DNA from: Acuticoccus sp965213555
GTDB taxonomy: Bacteria > Pseudomonadota > Alphaproteobacteria > Rhizobiales > Amorphaceae
NCBI RefSeq assembly: GCF_965213555.1
Contig: NZ_OZ243890.1
Coordinates: forward strand, 3,951,561-4,015,560
Length of the DNA: 64,000 bases
Reading direction: 5' to 3'
Numbering within the stretch: position 1 is the first letter of the stretch; every line of letters begins with the position of its first letter. This document shows positions 23,693-31,941 of the stretch, piece by piece. Made by a program: the position numbers and the translations under genes. The notes below the pieces were generated by a model. The model did no database searches, had not been told where the DNA came from, and saw only the letters and a program-made list of their open reading frames with translations.

Positions 23693-24247
23693 TCATCGGG
23701 TTCCGCGCAGTTGCTCGTAGCGGACGACCTGCTCCGGTGTGAGGAGGTCGCGCATGGCGATGTGGGCCTTCAGGTGGGCGGCGCGAAGCCGTGCTCGAGC
23801 GTCTCCAACGCGGTTGGTCGCGCGTTCCACCGCGGCATTATTGGCTCCGCCTTCGGCGAACAAGCGATCGAGCGTAAGCTCCTCGGCGACGACGCGCTTG
23901 CCGATCTCGATCGCTTCCTCCTTCATCGCCGCGAACAAGGCTTGCGTGCGCTGGTGGACCTCAGCCGTCATGGAAAGTTCTTCGGCCAGCTCCAACACGT
24001 GCATGGGCCCGGGATAACCGTTGAGCTCCGCGGCAAGGGCAAGGCCCATGCCGCGACCGTTGAGAAGGTCCTCGGCTTCCGCGTTCGACAGCGCCGCCTC
24101 CACCGTCCTCGCCTCGAGCCCACGGTAGGGGCTCGCGACTGGCATCGGCCCATGGGGAGGCTGGTGATGCCGTTCCGCGGCCGCTGCCACCGCAACTAGC
24201 GATGCTGTCAGGAGGAGCGCGATCGCGACGGCAGCCGCATGCTGCAT
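23693..24247 (-). CDS. Spy/CpxP-like periplasmic protein
   Basis: A 184-residue exported protein: signal peptide VAIALLLTASLVAVAAAA, then a His-rich segment (RHHQPPHG), then a helical body with EELSMTAEVHQRTQALFA and RDLLTPEQVVRYEQLRG. The LTxEQ-type motif and size fit the Spy/CpxP/ZraP group of periplasmic chaperones or metal sensors. The ATG at 24247 places the signal peptide at the N-terminus; longer in-frame starts add a charged tail and are less likely. It sits between purC and purS, unusual company for an envelope protein. Confidence 0.72.
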   Translation of the reverse strand: MQHAAAVAIALLLTASLVAVAAAAERHHQPPHGPMPVASPYRGLEARTVEAALSNAEAEDLLNGRGMGLALAAELNGYPGPMHVLELAEELSMTAEVHQRTQALFAAMKEEAIEIGKRVVAEELTLDRLFAEGGANNAAVERATNRVGDARARLRAAHLKAHIAMRDLLTPEQVVRYEQLRGTR

Positions 24248-24290
24248 GACCAGGCCCTGCCCCACCGAACGCCGCATCCGATCGGCCACC

Positions 24291-25055
24291 CTACTGCACC
24301 AGGGTCGGGCCGGAGACGGCCGGGCGCTCCTGCTCGGGCATGATGCCAAGGCGCCGGGCGACCTCCTGGTAGGCCTCCAACAGCCCGCCGAGGTCCTTGC
24401 GGAAGCGGTCCTTGTCCATCGCCTCATTGGTCTTGATGTCCCACAGGCGGCAGGAGTCGGGGCTGATCTCGTCGGCGACGACCACGCGCATGAGGTCGTT
24501 CTCCCACAACCGCCCGCACTCGATCTTGAAGTCGATCAGGCGGATGCCGACCCCCAGGAAGAGCCCTGCAAGGAAGTCGTTGACGCGCACGGCGAGGGCC
24601 ATGATGTCGTCGAGCTCCTGCGGCGTCGCCCATCCGAACGCAGTGATGTGCTCCTCGGTGACGAGGGGATCCTCGAGCTCGTCGTTCTTGTAATAGAACT
24701 CGATGATGGAGCGCGGGAGCTGCGTGCCCTCCTCGAGCCCCAGCCGCTTGGCGAGGGAGCCGGCGGCGACGTTGCGCACCACCACCTCCAGCGGGATGAT
24801 CTCCACCTCGCGGATGAGCTGCTCGCGCATGTTGAGCCGACGGATGAAGTGCGTCGGGATGCCCATCTCGTTGAGGTGGCCGAAGATGTGCTCGGAGATG
24901 CGGTTGTTCAGCACCCCCTTGCCGTCGATGACGGCTCGCTTCTTCGCGTTGTGCGCGGTGGCGTCGTCCTTGAAGTGCTGGATCAGCGTGCCGGGCTCGG
25001 GCCCCTCGTAGAGGATCTTGGCCTTGCCTTCGTAGATGCGGCGACGACGGCTCAT
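24291..25055 (-). CDS. purC: Phosphoribosylaminoimidazole-succinocarboxamide synthase
   Basis: A 254-residue SAICAR synthetase, the usual alphaproteobacterial length from the ATG at 25055. It reads RIYEGKAKILYEGPEPGTL (ATP-binding loop), FKDDATAHN, and DFKIECGR with DEISPDSCRLWD, the PurC signature. It joins aspartate to CAIR in purine synthesis. It appears to head the operon purC - Spy-like - purS - purQ and is divergent from the ATPase zeta gene. Confidence 0.96.
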   Translation of the reverse strand: MSRRRRIYEGKAKILYEGPEPGTLIQHFKDDATAHNAKKRAVIDGKGVLNNRISEHIFGHLNEMGIPTHFIRRLNMREQLIREVEIIPLEVVVRNVAAGSLAKRLGLEEGTQLPRSIIEFYYKNDELEDPLVTEEHITAFGWATPQELDDIMALAVRVNDFLAGLFLGVGIRLIDFKIECGRLWENDLMRVVVADEISPDSCRLWDIKTNEAMDKDRFRKDLGGLLEAYQEVARRLGIMPEQERPAVSGPTLVQ

Positions 25056-25232
25056 GGGGATGTACCGGTGAGGGTTGGGCGGCTTCATTCGATCGGTGCA
25101 ACGTCGCTCTAGTTCAAGAGGGGTTCGTGCGACCCTAAGGGTCCAAGCTTGCCCGATGGGCCCCGCGCGCCGATGCGCCGCGACGCTAGCCCATCGCGGC
25201 CCGCTCCTCAATGCCGCGAGTCCTACACGGCG

Positions 25233-25260
25233 TTGACAGCGCGGGCGAACCGCGGGTTAG
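25233..25260 (+). promoter_or_regulatory. Possible sigma-70 type promoter for the zeta-subunit gene
   Basis: TTGACA at 25233-25238 is a perfect -35 match, with a weak -10-like GGTTAG about 16-17 bases further on (25255-25260), 36 bases before the ATG at 25296. It lies in the divergent gap upstream of purC. The -10 match is poor, so this is tentative. Confidence 0.3.
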
Positions 25261-25295
25261 TCGCCAGACGGGGACCTGCTGGGGAGGACGTGAGG

Positions 25296-25610
25296 ATGGC
25301 GCAGTTCGATGACCGCGAGAGGGCGTTCGAGTCCCGTTTCGCCCACGACGAGGAGCTGCGGTTCAAGGCGCTGGCACGGCGCAACAAGCTCCTCGGTCTG
25401 TGGGCGGCGCAGAAGCTCGGCCGCTCGGGCGACGCGGCGGAGGCCTACGCCAAGGAGGTCGTGCGGTCCGACTTCGCCGAGCCCGGGGACGAGGACGTCT
25501 TCCGCAAGGTGCGCGGGGATTTCAACGCCGCCAGCGTCGACGTCGACGACGAGGAGCTGCGGCTCAAGATGCGCGAGCTCCTCGTGGAGGCCGCCGAGCA
25601 GCTCTCCTGA
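25296..25610 (+). CDS. DUF1476 protein, F1-ATPase inhibitor zeta subunit-like
   Basis: A 104-residue helical protein with the DUF1476 pattern: FDDRERAFESRFAHDEELRF, then KALARRNKLLGLWAAQKLG, and acidic DEELRLKMRELL. In Paracoccus this family is the zeta subunit that inhibits ATP hydrolysis by F1Fo-ATPase through its N-terminal segment. A GAGG ribosome site precedes the ATG at 25296; the longer in-frame start upstream has no conserved sequence. Confidence 0.9.
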   Translation: MAQFDDRERAFESRFAHDEELRFKALARRNKLLGLWAAQKLGRSGDAAEAYAKEVVRSDFAEPGDEDVFRKVRGDFNAASVDVDDEELRLKMRELLVEAAEQLS

Positions 25611-25623
25611 GCCAATCGAGGCG

Positions 25624-25827
25624 CTACTCCCGCCCGTCCGGCGGCGTCTGCGTGACGCCGGTGGTCGGCAGCCCGGAGTCGAGCGTCTCGTTGTCCGACG
25701 AGAAGACGTACATGTAGGCGAAGATCGCGAACAGTGCGGCGATCGTCGTCGAGATGATGAGGACGATGAACGTCCGCCTGCCGAACTCGCCCTGACGGGC
25801 CTCGTCCGCGTTGCGGTCTTCCGACAT
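25624..25827 (-). CDS. Small single-pass membrane protein, unknown
   Basis: A 67-residue ORF with a polar start (MSEDRNADEARQGEFGRR), one hydrophobic segment (FIVLIISTTIAALFAIFAYM), and a polar Pro/Thr-rich tail. An AAAGGA ribosome site lies at a good distance before the ATG at 25827. No family is recognised; the membrane topology and RBS support a real gene. It is convergent with the zeta-subunit gene, 13 bases away. Confidence 0.6.
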   Translation of the reverse strand: MSEDRNADEARQGEFGRRTFIVLIISTTIAALFAIFAYMYVFSSDNETLDSGLPTTGVTQTPPDGRE

Positions 25828-26062
25828 GGCTGTCCTTTCGCGTCCTTACATCTCCCATCACATATCGACTCGACGCGGCGGAACAAGTCCCACCGCGGAA
25901 CCGTGACGCCGCGGGCGCCTTCGACGACCGCCCTCGCCGGCCGTTGTGGCGCGGCAGCCACTGCGGTGAAGTTCCATGCGCGTCCAGTCCCTCACGCAGG
26001 CCATACAGGCTTTCCATCTGCGGCTGCAGCGGCGATCGTCCGCCCAACTGGAGGGGTGATCG

Positions 26063-26845
26063 ATGGCGCGGTGTGTGTGGAGTGCGGTCTTCCTGGCGGC
26101 GACTGGTCCCGTGATGGCGGCTGACCTTGTGGACACCGTCGCCGTCCCCGAGGCGGTCGAGTACCGCGACATCGTGATCGACCTCGGGCTCGGGGCTGCC
26201 GTGGGCCCGGAGTTCCCGTCCGCCAAGGACTACATCGTGACGCCTTGGCCCATCGCACGGCTGCGCTTCCTGCGCCTGCCGGTGTTCGGCGAGGTGGTCA
26301 CCGGGCAGGAGCAGCGTTTTACGCTCTACCCGTCGTTCGACTTCATCGGCGAGCGCGACGAGGATGACGCTGACTACCTCGACGGCGTGGGGGACACCGA
26401 CTTCGCCGTCGAGCTCGGCGCCGGCGCTGCGGTGCGCTTCGGCTTCATGCGCGCGTTCGCCGAGGTGCGCTACGGCGTCACGGGGCACGACGGCTTCGTG
26501 GGAGAGGCCGGGCTCGACTTCGTCTACGACGCCCACGACCGGTTCGAGTTCCGCGTCGGCCCCCGCGTCAGCGCAGCCACGGACGACTACATGGACATCT
26601 ACTTCTCCGTCCCCGAGCGCGCGACCCAGCTCGACGAGTTCGACGCGGACGGCGGCTTCAAGGACGTCGGCATCGAGGCGCAGGCGATCTACGCGCTCAC
26701 CGAGCGCTGGCGGCTGCACGGACAGGCCGAGTACACCCACTTCGTGGGCGATGCGCTGGACAGCCCCATCGTCGAGGAGGGCAACGACGACGAGTTCACC
26801 GTGCGGCTCGGCCTCACCTACCGGTTCGGCCTCGACCTCTACTGA
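26063..26845 (+). CDS. MipA/OmpV family outer membrane protein
   Basis: A 260-residue exported beta-barrel protein. A short signal peptide ends near VMAAD. The body has alternating amphipathic strands, FEFRVGPRVSAATDDYMDIYF and a terminal aromatic (LDLY), as in MipA/OmpV proteins. The family includes MltA-interacting scaffolds and porin-like proteins; the role here is unknown. A GGAGGGG ribosome site at 26050-26056 supports the ATG at 26063. The 235 bases upstream hold no other gene. Confidence 0.82.
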   Translation: MARCVWSAVFLAATGPVMAADLVDTVAVPEAVEYRDIVIDLGLGAAVGPEFPSAKDYIVTPWPIARLRFLRLPVFGEVVTGQEQRFTLYPSFDFIGERDEDDADYLDGVGDTDFAVELGAGAAVRFGFMRAFAEVRYGVTGHDGFVGEAGLDFVYDAHDRFEFRVGPRVSAATDDYMDIYFSVPERATQLDEFDADGGFKDVGIEAQAIYALTERWRLHGQAEYTHFVGDALDSPIVEEGNDDEFTVRLGLTYRFGLDLY

Positions 26846-26903
26846 TCGCTTCGCGCGGCGGCAGCGTCCGCTGCTGGAGACCCCCCGACGGGCCGCGGCA
26901 GCC

Positions 26904-28064
26904 TCAGCGCCAGAGCGACACGCAGGGGATCTTCGAGCGGTCGCAGCGTGCGGCATACTTGCGCGCGATGTCCGTCACCTCCGCCATCAGCCCCGCCTCC
27001 AGCGTGATCGGCTGGAGGCCGAGGTTGAGGAAGCGGTCGTGCTCCACGTGCAGCTCGTTCTCCGCCGCCTCGTTGCGCGGGTTGTCGAGGTAGGCGACCT
27101 CCACGCCCGTGCGGTCGGCGATCATCTTCGCCAAGTCGCGGATGCGGTGCGTCTCGGTCATCTGGTTGAGGATGTTGACCCGCTCGCCGGCCTGCGGCGG
27201 GTTCTCGATGGCGAGCTCCACGCAGCGGCACGTGTCGCGGATGTGGATGAAGGCCCGGGTCTGCCCGCCCGTGCCGTGCACCGTCAGCGGGTACTCGATG
27301 GCCGCTTGCATGAGGAAGCGGTTGAGCACCGTGCCGTAGTCGCCGTCGTAGTCGAACCTGTTGATCAGCCGCTCGTCCAGCATCGTCTCGTCGGTCTGCG
27401 TCCCCCAGACGATGCCCTGATGCAGGTCCGTGATCTTCACCTTGTCGTTCTTGTTGTAGTAGAAGAAGAACAGCTGATCCTGCGTCTTCGTCATGTGGTA
27501 GATCGAACCGGGATTGGCCGGGTAGAGTATTTCTTGATCGGTCAGCCCGTGATCGGTGTCGACCTTGATCCGCAGGTAGCCTTCGGGGATCTTCATCCCG
27601 GCGGTGCCGTAGCCGTAGACGCCCATGGTGCCGAGGTGGACGAGGTGGACGTCGACGCCCGACTCCACGATGGCGCACAGGACGTCGTGCGTGGCAGTCA
27701 GGTTGTTCTTTACCGTGTAGCGCTTGTGCGTCGGCGACTTCATCGAGTAAGGAGCGGCGCGCTGCTCGGCGAAGTGCACGATGGCATCGGGCCGCTCGTC
27801 GACGATGAGCGAAAGGAGGCGGTGGTAGTTCTCGCCGACCGTGAAGTTGACATACCGGATGGTCTCTCCGCTGACCTCCCTCCAGGCGGTGAGGCGCTCG
27901 GACAGGTGACGGACCGGCGTCAGCGACTGCACCTCGAGCTCCACGTCGATCTTCCGACGCGACAGGTTGTCGACGACGATCACATCGTGACCTCGTTTGG
28001 ACAGGTGCAGGCTGGTGGGCCAGCCGCAGAACCCGTCACCGCCAAGGACGACGATCTTCGCCAT
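26904..28064 (-). CDS. sqdB: UDP-sulfoquinovose synthase
   Basis: A 386-residue short-chain epimerase-type enzyme. It has the Rossmann motif GGDGFCGWP, the SqdB hallmark VDNLSRRKIDVELEVQSLTP, catalytic threonine in HLGTMGVYG, and the tyrosine-lysine pair in YHMTK. It converts UDP-glucose and sulfite to UDP-sulfoquinovose, the head group donor for the sulfolipid SQDG. No sqdC/sqdD-type glycosyltransferase is adjacent in the window. It is divergent from manC, which also makes a sugar nucleotide. Confidence 0.92.
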   Translation of the reverse strand: MAKIVVLGGDGFCGWPTSLHLSKRGHDVIVVDNLSRRKIDVELEVQSLTPVRHLSERLTAWREVSGETIRYVNFTVGENYHRLLSLIVDERPDAIVHFAEQRAAPYSMKSPTHKRYTVKNNLTATHDVLCAIVESGVDVHLVHLGTMGVYGYGTAGMKIPEGYLRIKVDTDHGLTDQEILYPANPGSIYHMTKTQDQLFFFYYNKNDKVKITDLHQGIVWGTQTDETMLDERLINRFDYDGDYGTVLNRFLMQAAIEYPLTVHGTGGQTRAFIHIRDTCRCVELAIENPPQAGERVNILNQMTETHRIRDLAKMIADRTGVEVAYLDNPRNEAAENELHVEHDRFLNLGLQPITLEAGLMAEVTDIARKYAARCDRSKIPCVSLWR

Positions 28065-28287
28065 GAGGGACTACTCCGAGGAAGGGTCGTTCCGACCGAA
28101 TGGAGTGGGGAGCTGAGGCGGAGGGGTGGTCGCGCCCTCCCGCATCGACGCGGGTTCCGTGCCTTACACACAAACCGGCGAAGGGTTAAAGAGGTCCCGA
28201 CCGCTTGGCGTGCAGGTCGATAACGGTGCAGCTGGCCCCGTCCTGCAGCCTTTGGTAGGCAACACGCGACGCACCCAGAAGGCGCCA

Positions 28288-29700
28288 ATGACCGTTTATC
28301 CCGTCATCCTGGCCGGCGGACGCGGCACACGCCTGTGGCCACTGTCGCGGTCGGACAAGCCCAAGCAGTTCCTGCCCATGCACGGCGAGCACAGCCTGTT
28401 CCAACGCACCGTGGAGCGTCACAAGAAGGTCGAGGGCCTCGGTCGACCGCTGGTCGTGTGCGGCGAGGCCGACAGGTTCCAGGTGGACGACGGCCTCGCT
28501 GGGATCGGTGTGACGGACGCCACGGTGATGCTCGAGCCGCAGAGCCGCAACACAGCGCCCGCGATCGCTGCGGCAGCGGAGGCCCTCCTGCGTGAGGATC
28601 CCGAGGCGGTGCTCTTCGTTCTGCCGTCCGATCACCTTCTCACCCCGGACGACGCGTACTTCGCGACGCTGGATGCCGCCTTCGCCGCCGCGCGCGCCGG
28701 CAAGATGGTCACCTTCGGCGTCGTGCCCACCCATCCGGAGACTGGCTACGGCTACATCAAGGCGAACGGCGCGGCTGGGCCGATCCTGCCGGTGGAGCAG
28801 TTCGTCGAGAAGCCCGCGGTGGACGAGGCCGGCCGCATGGTCGCGGACGGGGCGTATTACTGGAACGCGGGGTTCTTTGCCCTCAGCGCTCGCGCGCTCA
28901 TCGAGGAGCTTGAGCGCACCGCTCCGGACGTCGTCCGCGCCGCTGCCTCCGCGGTGGGCGCGGCGCAGGTGCGCCCCGGGTGCATCGTGTTGCCGGCCGA
29001 CCCCTACGCGCGGGCGCCAGACATCTCCATCGACTACGCGCTGTTCGAGCGCACCGACAAGGCGGTCGTCGCGCCGATCACCTGCCGCTGGTCCGACGTC
29101 GGCTCCTGGAGCGCCTACTGGGACACCCTGGAGAAGGACGGCGACGGCAACGCCGTCCGCGGCAAGGCGATCACGGTCGACACGCGCGACAGCCTCATCG
29201 TCTCGCACAGGGCCGACGTGGTCGCGCTCGGCGTGGACCGGCTCGCGATCGTCGCTGCGGACGATGCGATCCTCGTCTGCCCCCTCGACCGGGCACAGGA
29301 CGTCAAGACCGTCGTCGAAACGCTGAAGGCGCGGCGCCGCAACGAGCTCCTCGACGTGTCGCCGACGGTGACGCGCCCGTGGGGCGGATACACCTCGATC
29401 ATGAGCGGGCAGCGCTTCCAGGTGAAGCACCTGTTCGTCCTGCCCGGCAAGCGGCTGTCCCTGCAGAAGCACCATCACCGCGCCGAACACTGGGTGGTGG
29501 TGCGCGGCACCGCCGAGGTGACCGTCGATGATGCGGTGCAGACCCTGTCGGAGAACCAATCCACCTACATCCCACTTGGCGCGGTGCACCGCCTGGCGAA
29601 CCCGGGGCGCATCCTACTGGAACTCATCGAGGTGCAGACGGGCTCCTACCTCGGCGAGGACGACATCGTGCGCCTGGAGGACGAGTGGGGCCGCGGTTGA
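28288..29700 (+). CDS. manC: Mannose-1-phosphate guanylyltransferase / mannose-6-phosphate isomerase
   Basis: A 470-residue bifunctional enzyme. The N-terminal pyrophosphorylase has LAGGRGTRLWPLSR and KPKQFL, with VEKP as the sugar-binding part. The C-terminal cupin isomerase has RPWGGYTSI and LQKHHHRAEHWVVV metal ligands. It makes GDP-mannose for polysaccharides. The ATG at 28288 gives the standard N-terminus TVYPVILAGG; the upstream in-frame extension lacks conserved sequence. Confidence 0.94.
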   Translation: MTVYPVILAGGRGTRLWPLSRSDKPKQFLPMHGEHSLFQRTVERHKKVEGLGRPLVVCGEADRFQVDDGLAGIGVTDATVMLEPQSRNTAPAIAAAAEALLREDPEAVLFVLPSDHLLTPDDAYFATLDAAFAAARAGKMVTFGVVPTHPETGYGYIKANGAAGPILPVEQFVEKPAVDEAGRMVADGAYYWNAGFFALSARALIEELERTAPDVVRAAASAVGAAQVRPGCIVLPADPYARAPDISIDYALFERTDKAVVAPITCRWSDVGSWSAYWDTLEKDGDGNAVRGKAITVDTRDSLIVSHRADVVALGVDRLAIVAADDAILVCPLDRAQDVKTVVETLKARRRNELLDVSPTVTRPWGGYTSIMSGQRFQVKHLFVLPGKRLSLQKHHHRAEHWVVVRGTAEVTVDDAVQTLSENQSTYIPLGAVHRLANPGRILLELIEVQTGSYLGEDDIVRLEDEWGRG

Positions 29701-29797
29701 GCATCGGTCGGCCACATCCCGCAGGCGTCTCGCGGCGCGTGCGAGGGTCGTCGCCATGCGTTGTTCGATCAGGCGCGAAGCTATAAGGCTCGCGCGC

Positions 29798-29902
29798 TAG
29801 AGCGGTTTGGGGTTAGGTGAGACCGCCCAACCCCATGACGACCGCTCTCAATCTACGGGCTAGAGCATCTCAGCTGGGTCCAAGAACACCCAGGATGCTC
29901 TA
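29798..29902. repeat. Composite palindromic repeat, copy 2 (opposite orientation to copy 1)
   Basis: TAGAGCGGTTTGGGG (29798-29812) pairs with AACCCC and ACCGCTCTCA (to 29850). A second palindrome pairs TAGAGCATC (29861-29869) plus CTGGGT with ACCCAG plus GATGCTCTA (to 29902). It aligns along its whole length with the reverse complement of 4483-4585. It lies between manC and a plus-strand membrane protein gene. Confidence 0.82.
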
Positions 29903-29926
29903 ACGCACCTGCAAGAGGCGTCGCTC

Positions 29927-31096
29927 ATGTCGATCCCGACACCCCTCCGCCGCGATGGATTCGAGCGGTTCTGGCCGTGGCCGGGGAACGCGTTCCTCGC
30001 CCTGTTCGCCGCCTGGGCGTTCTACATGGGCCAAAGCGCGGAGCTCGAGGACGTACGAACCGCGTTCTTCGGCCTCGGCGCAGTGACCCTCGTCGTCCTG
30101 CTGTTCGGCCTTCGCAGCATCGGCCGCAGGAGGAGGATCGTCGCGCCGTCCCTGCGCACGGGAACGTCACCGGAGAGCGCCGTTCCCGTGCCGGTGCTTG
30201 CGCCGCTTGCTCGGTCGCGGGACGAGAACGTCGCCCCCGATCCTCAGGGCGATGCGGTGGCGCCGCTGCAGCCGGGTGATCCCACGCCGCTTCGCCGGCT
30301 GATCGAGGAGGAGGTTGTCGCCGCGCCACCGTCCTCGCACGGCCCACAGCCCTCGGGGCGCGACCTCGAGGCACGGATCAACCGCGAGAAGGCCGAGCGC
30401 GGGGCGCAGATCGTCAAGCTCGAAACCGTCTTGGTCGACCGTCTCTACGCGATCGAGGCGCGGCTACCGCCGGAGGGCGCAGCATACCCGCAGTCCGACC
30501 CCGAGGACTTCGACCGCCTGGTCTTGCGCATGAGCGAGCTGATCGACGAGGCGCTCGATGCGCGGCTGCCGGCCTCGGGCGAACTGTCGACGGACGACCG
30601 CGGGGCGCTGCAGTTGGCGGCGCAGATGGCCGCCATGCGTAGGAATTTCGAGGCGGTTCAGGCCGCCTGGCACGAGGAGCGAGCCACGCTGCGGCGCGAG
30701 CTCGAGGCGCTGCGTGCCGACGCCACCACCATCGCGAAGCAGCGCTCGTCGGACGGCGCCGATGTCCTGGCGCGCATGGAGGCGATGGAGGCGACCGCAG
30801 CGGGCCGGATCGAGGAGGCGCGCCGCCTCGTCGACGACGCGCGCAAGGCCTCCGAGGCGATGGCGAAGGAGATGTCGCGGCTCGACGCCGTGGCGCTCGA
30901 CCTCGGTCGCCGCCTGGAGCGCGCCTCCGAGCCTGCGGGCGAGCAGGAGCGGGTGCCGGCCGACGTCGGCGCCCTGCGCGAGGCGCTGCGCACCATCATC
31001 TCGCAGAACCAGGAGATCCGCGCGCAGCAGGACGCGCTCTCAGCGCGCTTCGGTGGTGCTCGCCTCAAGGGGGACGTGGGCCGGAGCGACGGCTGA
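29927..31096 (+). CDS. Membrane-anchored coiled-coil protein, unknown
   Basis: A 389-residue protein with two hydrophobic segments near the start (FLALFAAWAFYM; FFGLGAVTLVVLLFGL), a Pro-rich linker to about residue 140, and a long charged helical region (RREL, EALRAD, RLVDDARKASEAMAKEM) consistent with coiled coil to the C-terminus. No enzyme motif is seen. The layout would suit an envelope or cell-shape scaffold, but that is a guess. It starts shortly after repeat copy 2 and is convergent with aapP. Confidence 0.65.
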   Translation: MSIPTPLRRDGFERFWPWPGNAFLALFAAWAFYMGQSAELEDVRTAFFGLGAVTLVVLLFGLRSIGRRRRIVAPSLRTGTSPESAVPVPVLAPLARSRDENVAPDPQGDAVAPLQPGDPTPLRRLIEEEVVAAPPSSHGPQPSGRDLEARINREKAERGAQIVKLETVLVDRLYAIEARLPPEGAAYPQSDPEDFDRLVLRMSELIDEALDARLPASGELSTDDRGALQLAAQMAAMRRNFEAVQAAWHEERATLRRELEALRADATTIAKQRSSDGADVLARMEAMEATAAGRIEEARRLVDDARKASEAMAKEMSRLDAVALDLGRRLERASEPAGEQERVPADVGALREALRTIISQNQEIRAQQDALSARFGGARLKGDVGRSDG

Positions 31097-31117
31097 CCGT
31101 CGGCCCCGCCCGCCCCG

Positions 31118-31930
31118 TCAGTGGGCGAGGATCTGGCTGAGGAACAGCTTCGTGCGCTCGTGCTGCGGGTCGGTGAAGAACGGCTCGGGCGCGTTGCTCT
31201 CGACGATCTGGCCCTGATCCATGAAGACCACGCGGTTCGCCACCTGACGCGCGAAGCCCATCTCGTGGGTGACGCAGATCATCGTCATGCCCGACTGCGC
31301 GAGGTCGACCATCACGTCGAGCACCTCCTTGATCATCTCGGGGTCGAGGGCGGAGGTCGGCTCGTCGAACAGCATGACGTTGGGCCGCATGCACAGCGCC
31401 CGTGCGATGGCGACGCGCTGCTGCTGCCCGCCTGAGAGCTGGCCCGGATACTTGCCCGCCTGCTCGGGGATCCGCACGCGCTCGAGGAACTGCATGGCGA
31501 GCTCGTTCGCCTCGCGCTTGGGCATCTTCTTCACCCAGATCGGCGCGAGCGTGCAGTTCTCGAGGATCGTGAGGTGCGGGAACAGGTTGAAGTGCTGGAA
31601 CACCATGCCGACGTCGCGGCGGACCTCGTCGATCTTCTTGAGGTCCGTGGTGAGCTCGACGCCGTCGACGACGATGCGCCCCTCCTGGTGCTTCTCGAGC
31701 GCGTTGATGCAGCGGATGAGCGTCGACTTGCCCGAGCCCGACGGCCCGCAGACCACGATCCGCTCGCCCTTGCGAACGGTGAGGTCGATGTTCTTGAGGA
31801 CATGGAACTCGCCGAACCACTTGTTCATCCCCGCGATCTCGATGGCGACCTCGTCGGAGACCGTCATCTTCGCGGGCTCCCCGGAGGGCGAGGCGATCGG
31901 CTGGCGTTCGGTGACGGCTGCGTCGGTCAT
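31118..31930 (-). CDS. aapP: General L-amino acid ABC transporter ATP-binding protein
   Basis: A 270-residue ATPase with Walker A GPSGSGKST, Q-loop FQHFNLFPH, signature LSGGQQQRVAIARAL and Walker B MLFDEPTSALDP, the polar amino acid (AapP/GlnQ) type. The ATG at 31930 gives a ~30-residue N-terminal lead as in AapP. It is the last gene of aapJ-Q-M-P and follows aapM by 11 bases. Confidence 0.94.
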   Translation of the reverse strand: MTDAAVTERQPIASPSGEPAKMTVSDEVAIEIAGMNKWFGEFHVLKNIDLTVRKGERIVVCGPSGSGKSTLIRCINALEKHQEGRIVVDGVELTTDLKKIDEVRRDVGMVFQHFNLFPHLTILENCTLAPIWVKKMPKREANELAMQFLERVRIPEQAGKYPGQLSGGQQQRVAIARALCMRPNVMLFDEPTSALDPEMIKEVLDVMVDLAQSGMTMICVTHEMGFARQVANRVVFMDQGQIVESNAPEPFFTDPQHERTKLFLSQILAH

Positions 31931-31941
31931 GGGGTCCTCGT

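Noticed and set aside
31097..31117. Terminator between the coiled-coil protein gene and aapP
   Set aside because: The 21-base gap is GC-rich but has no clear hairpin with a T run.
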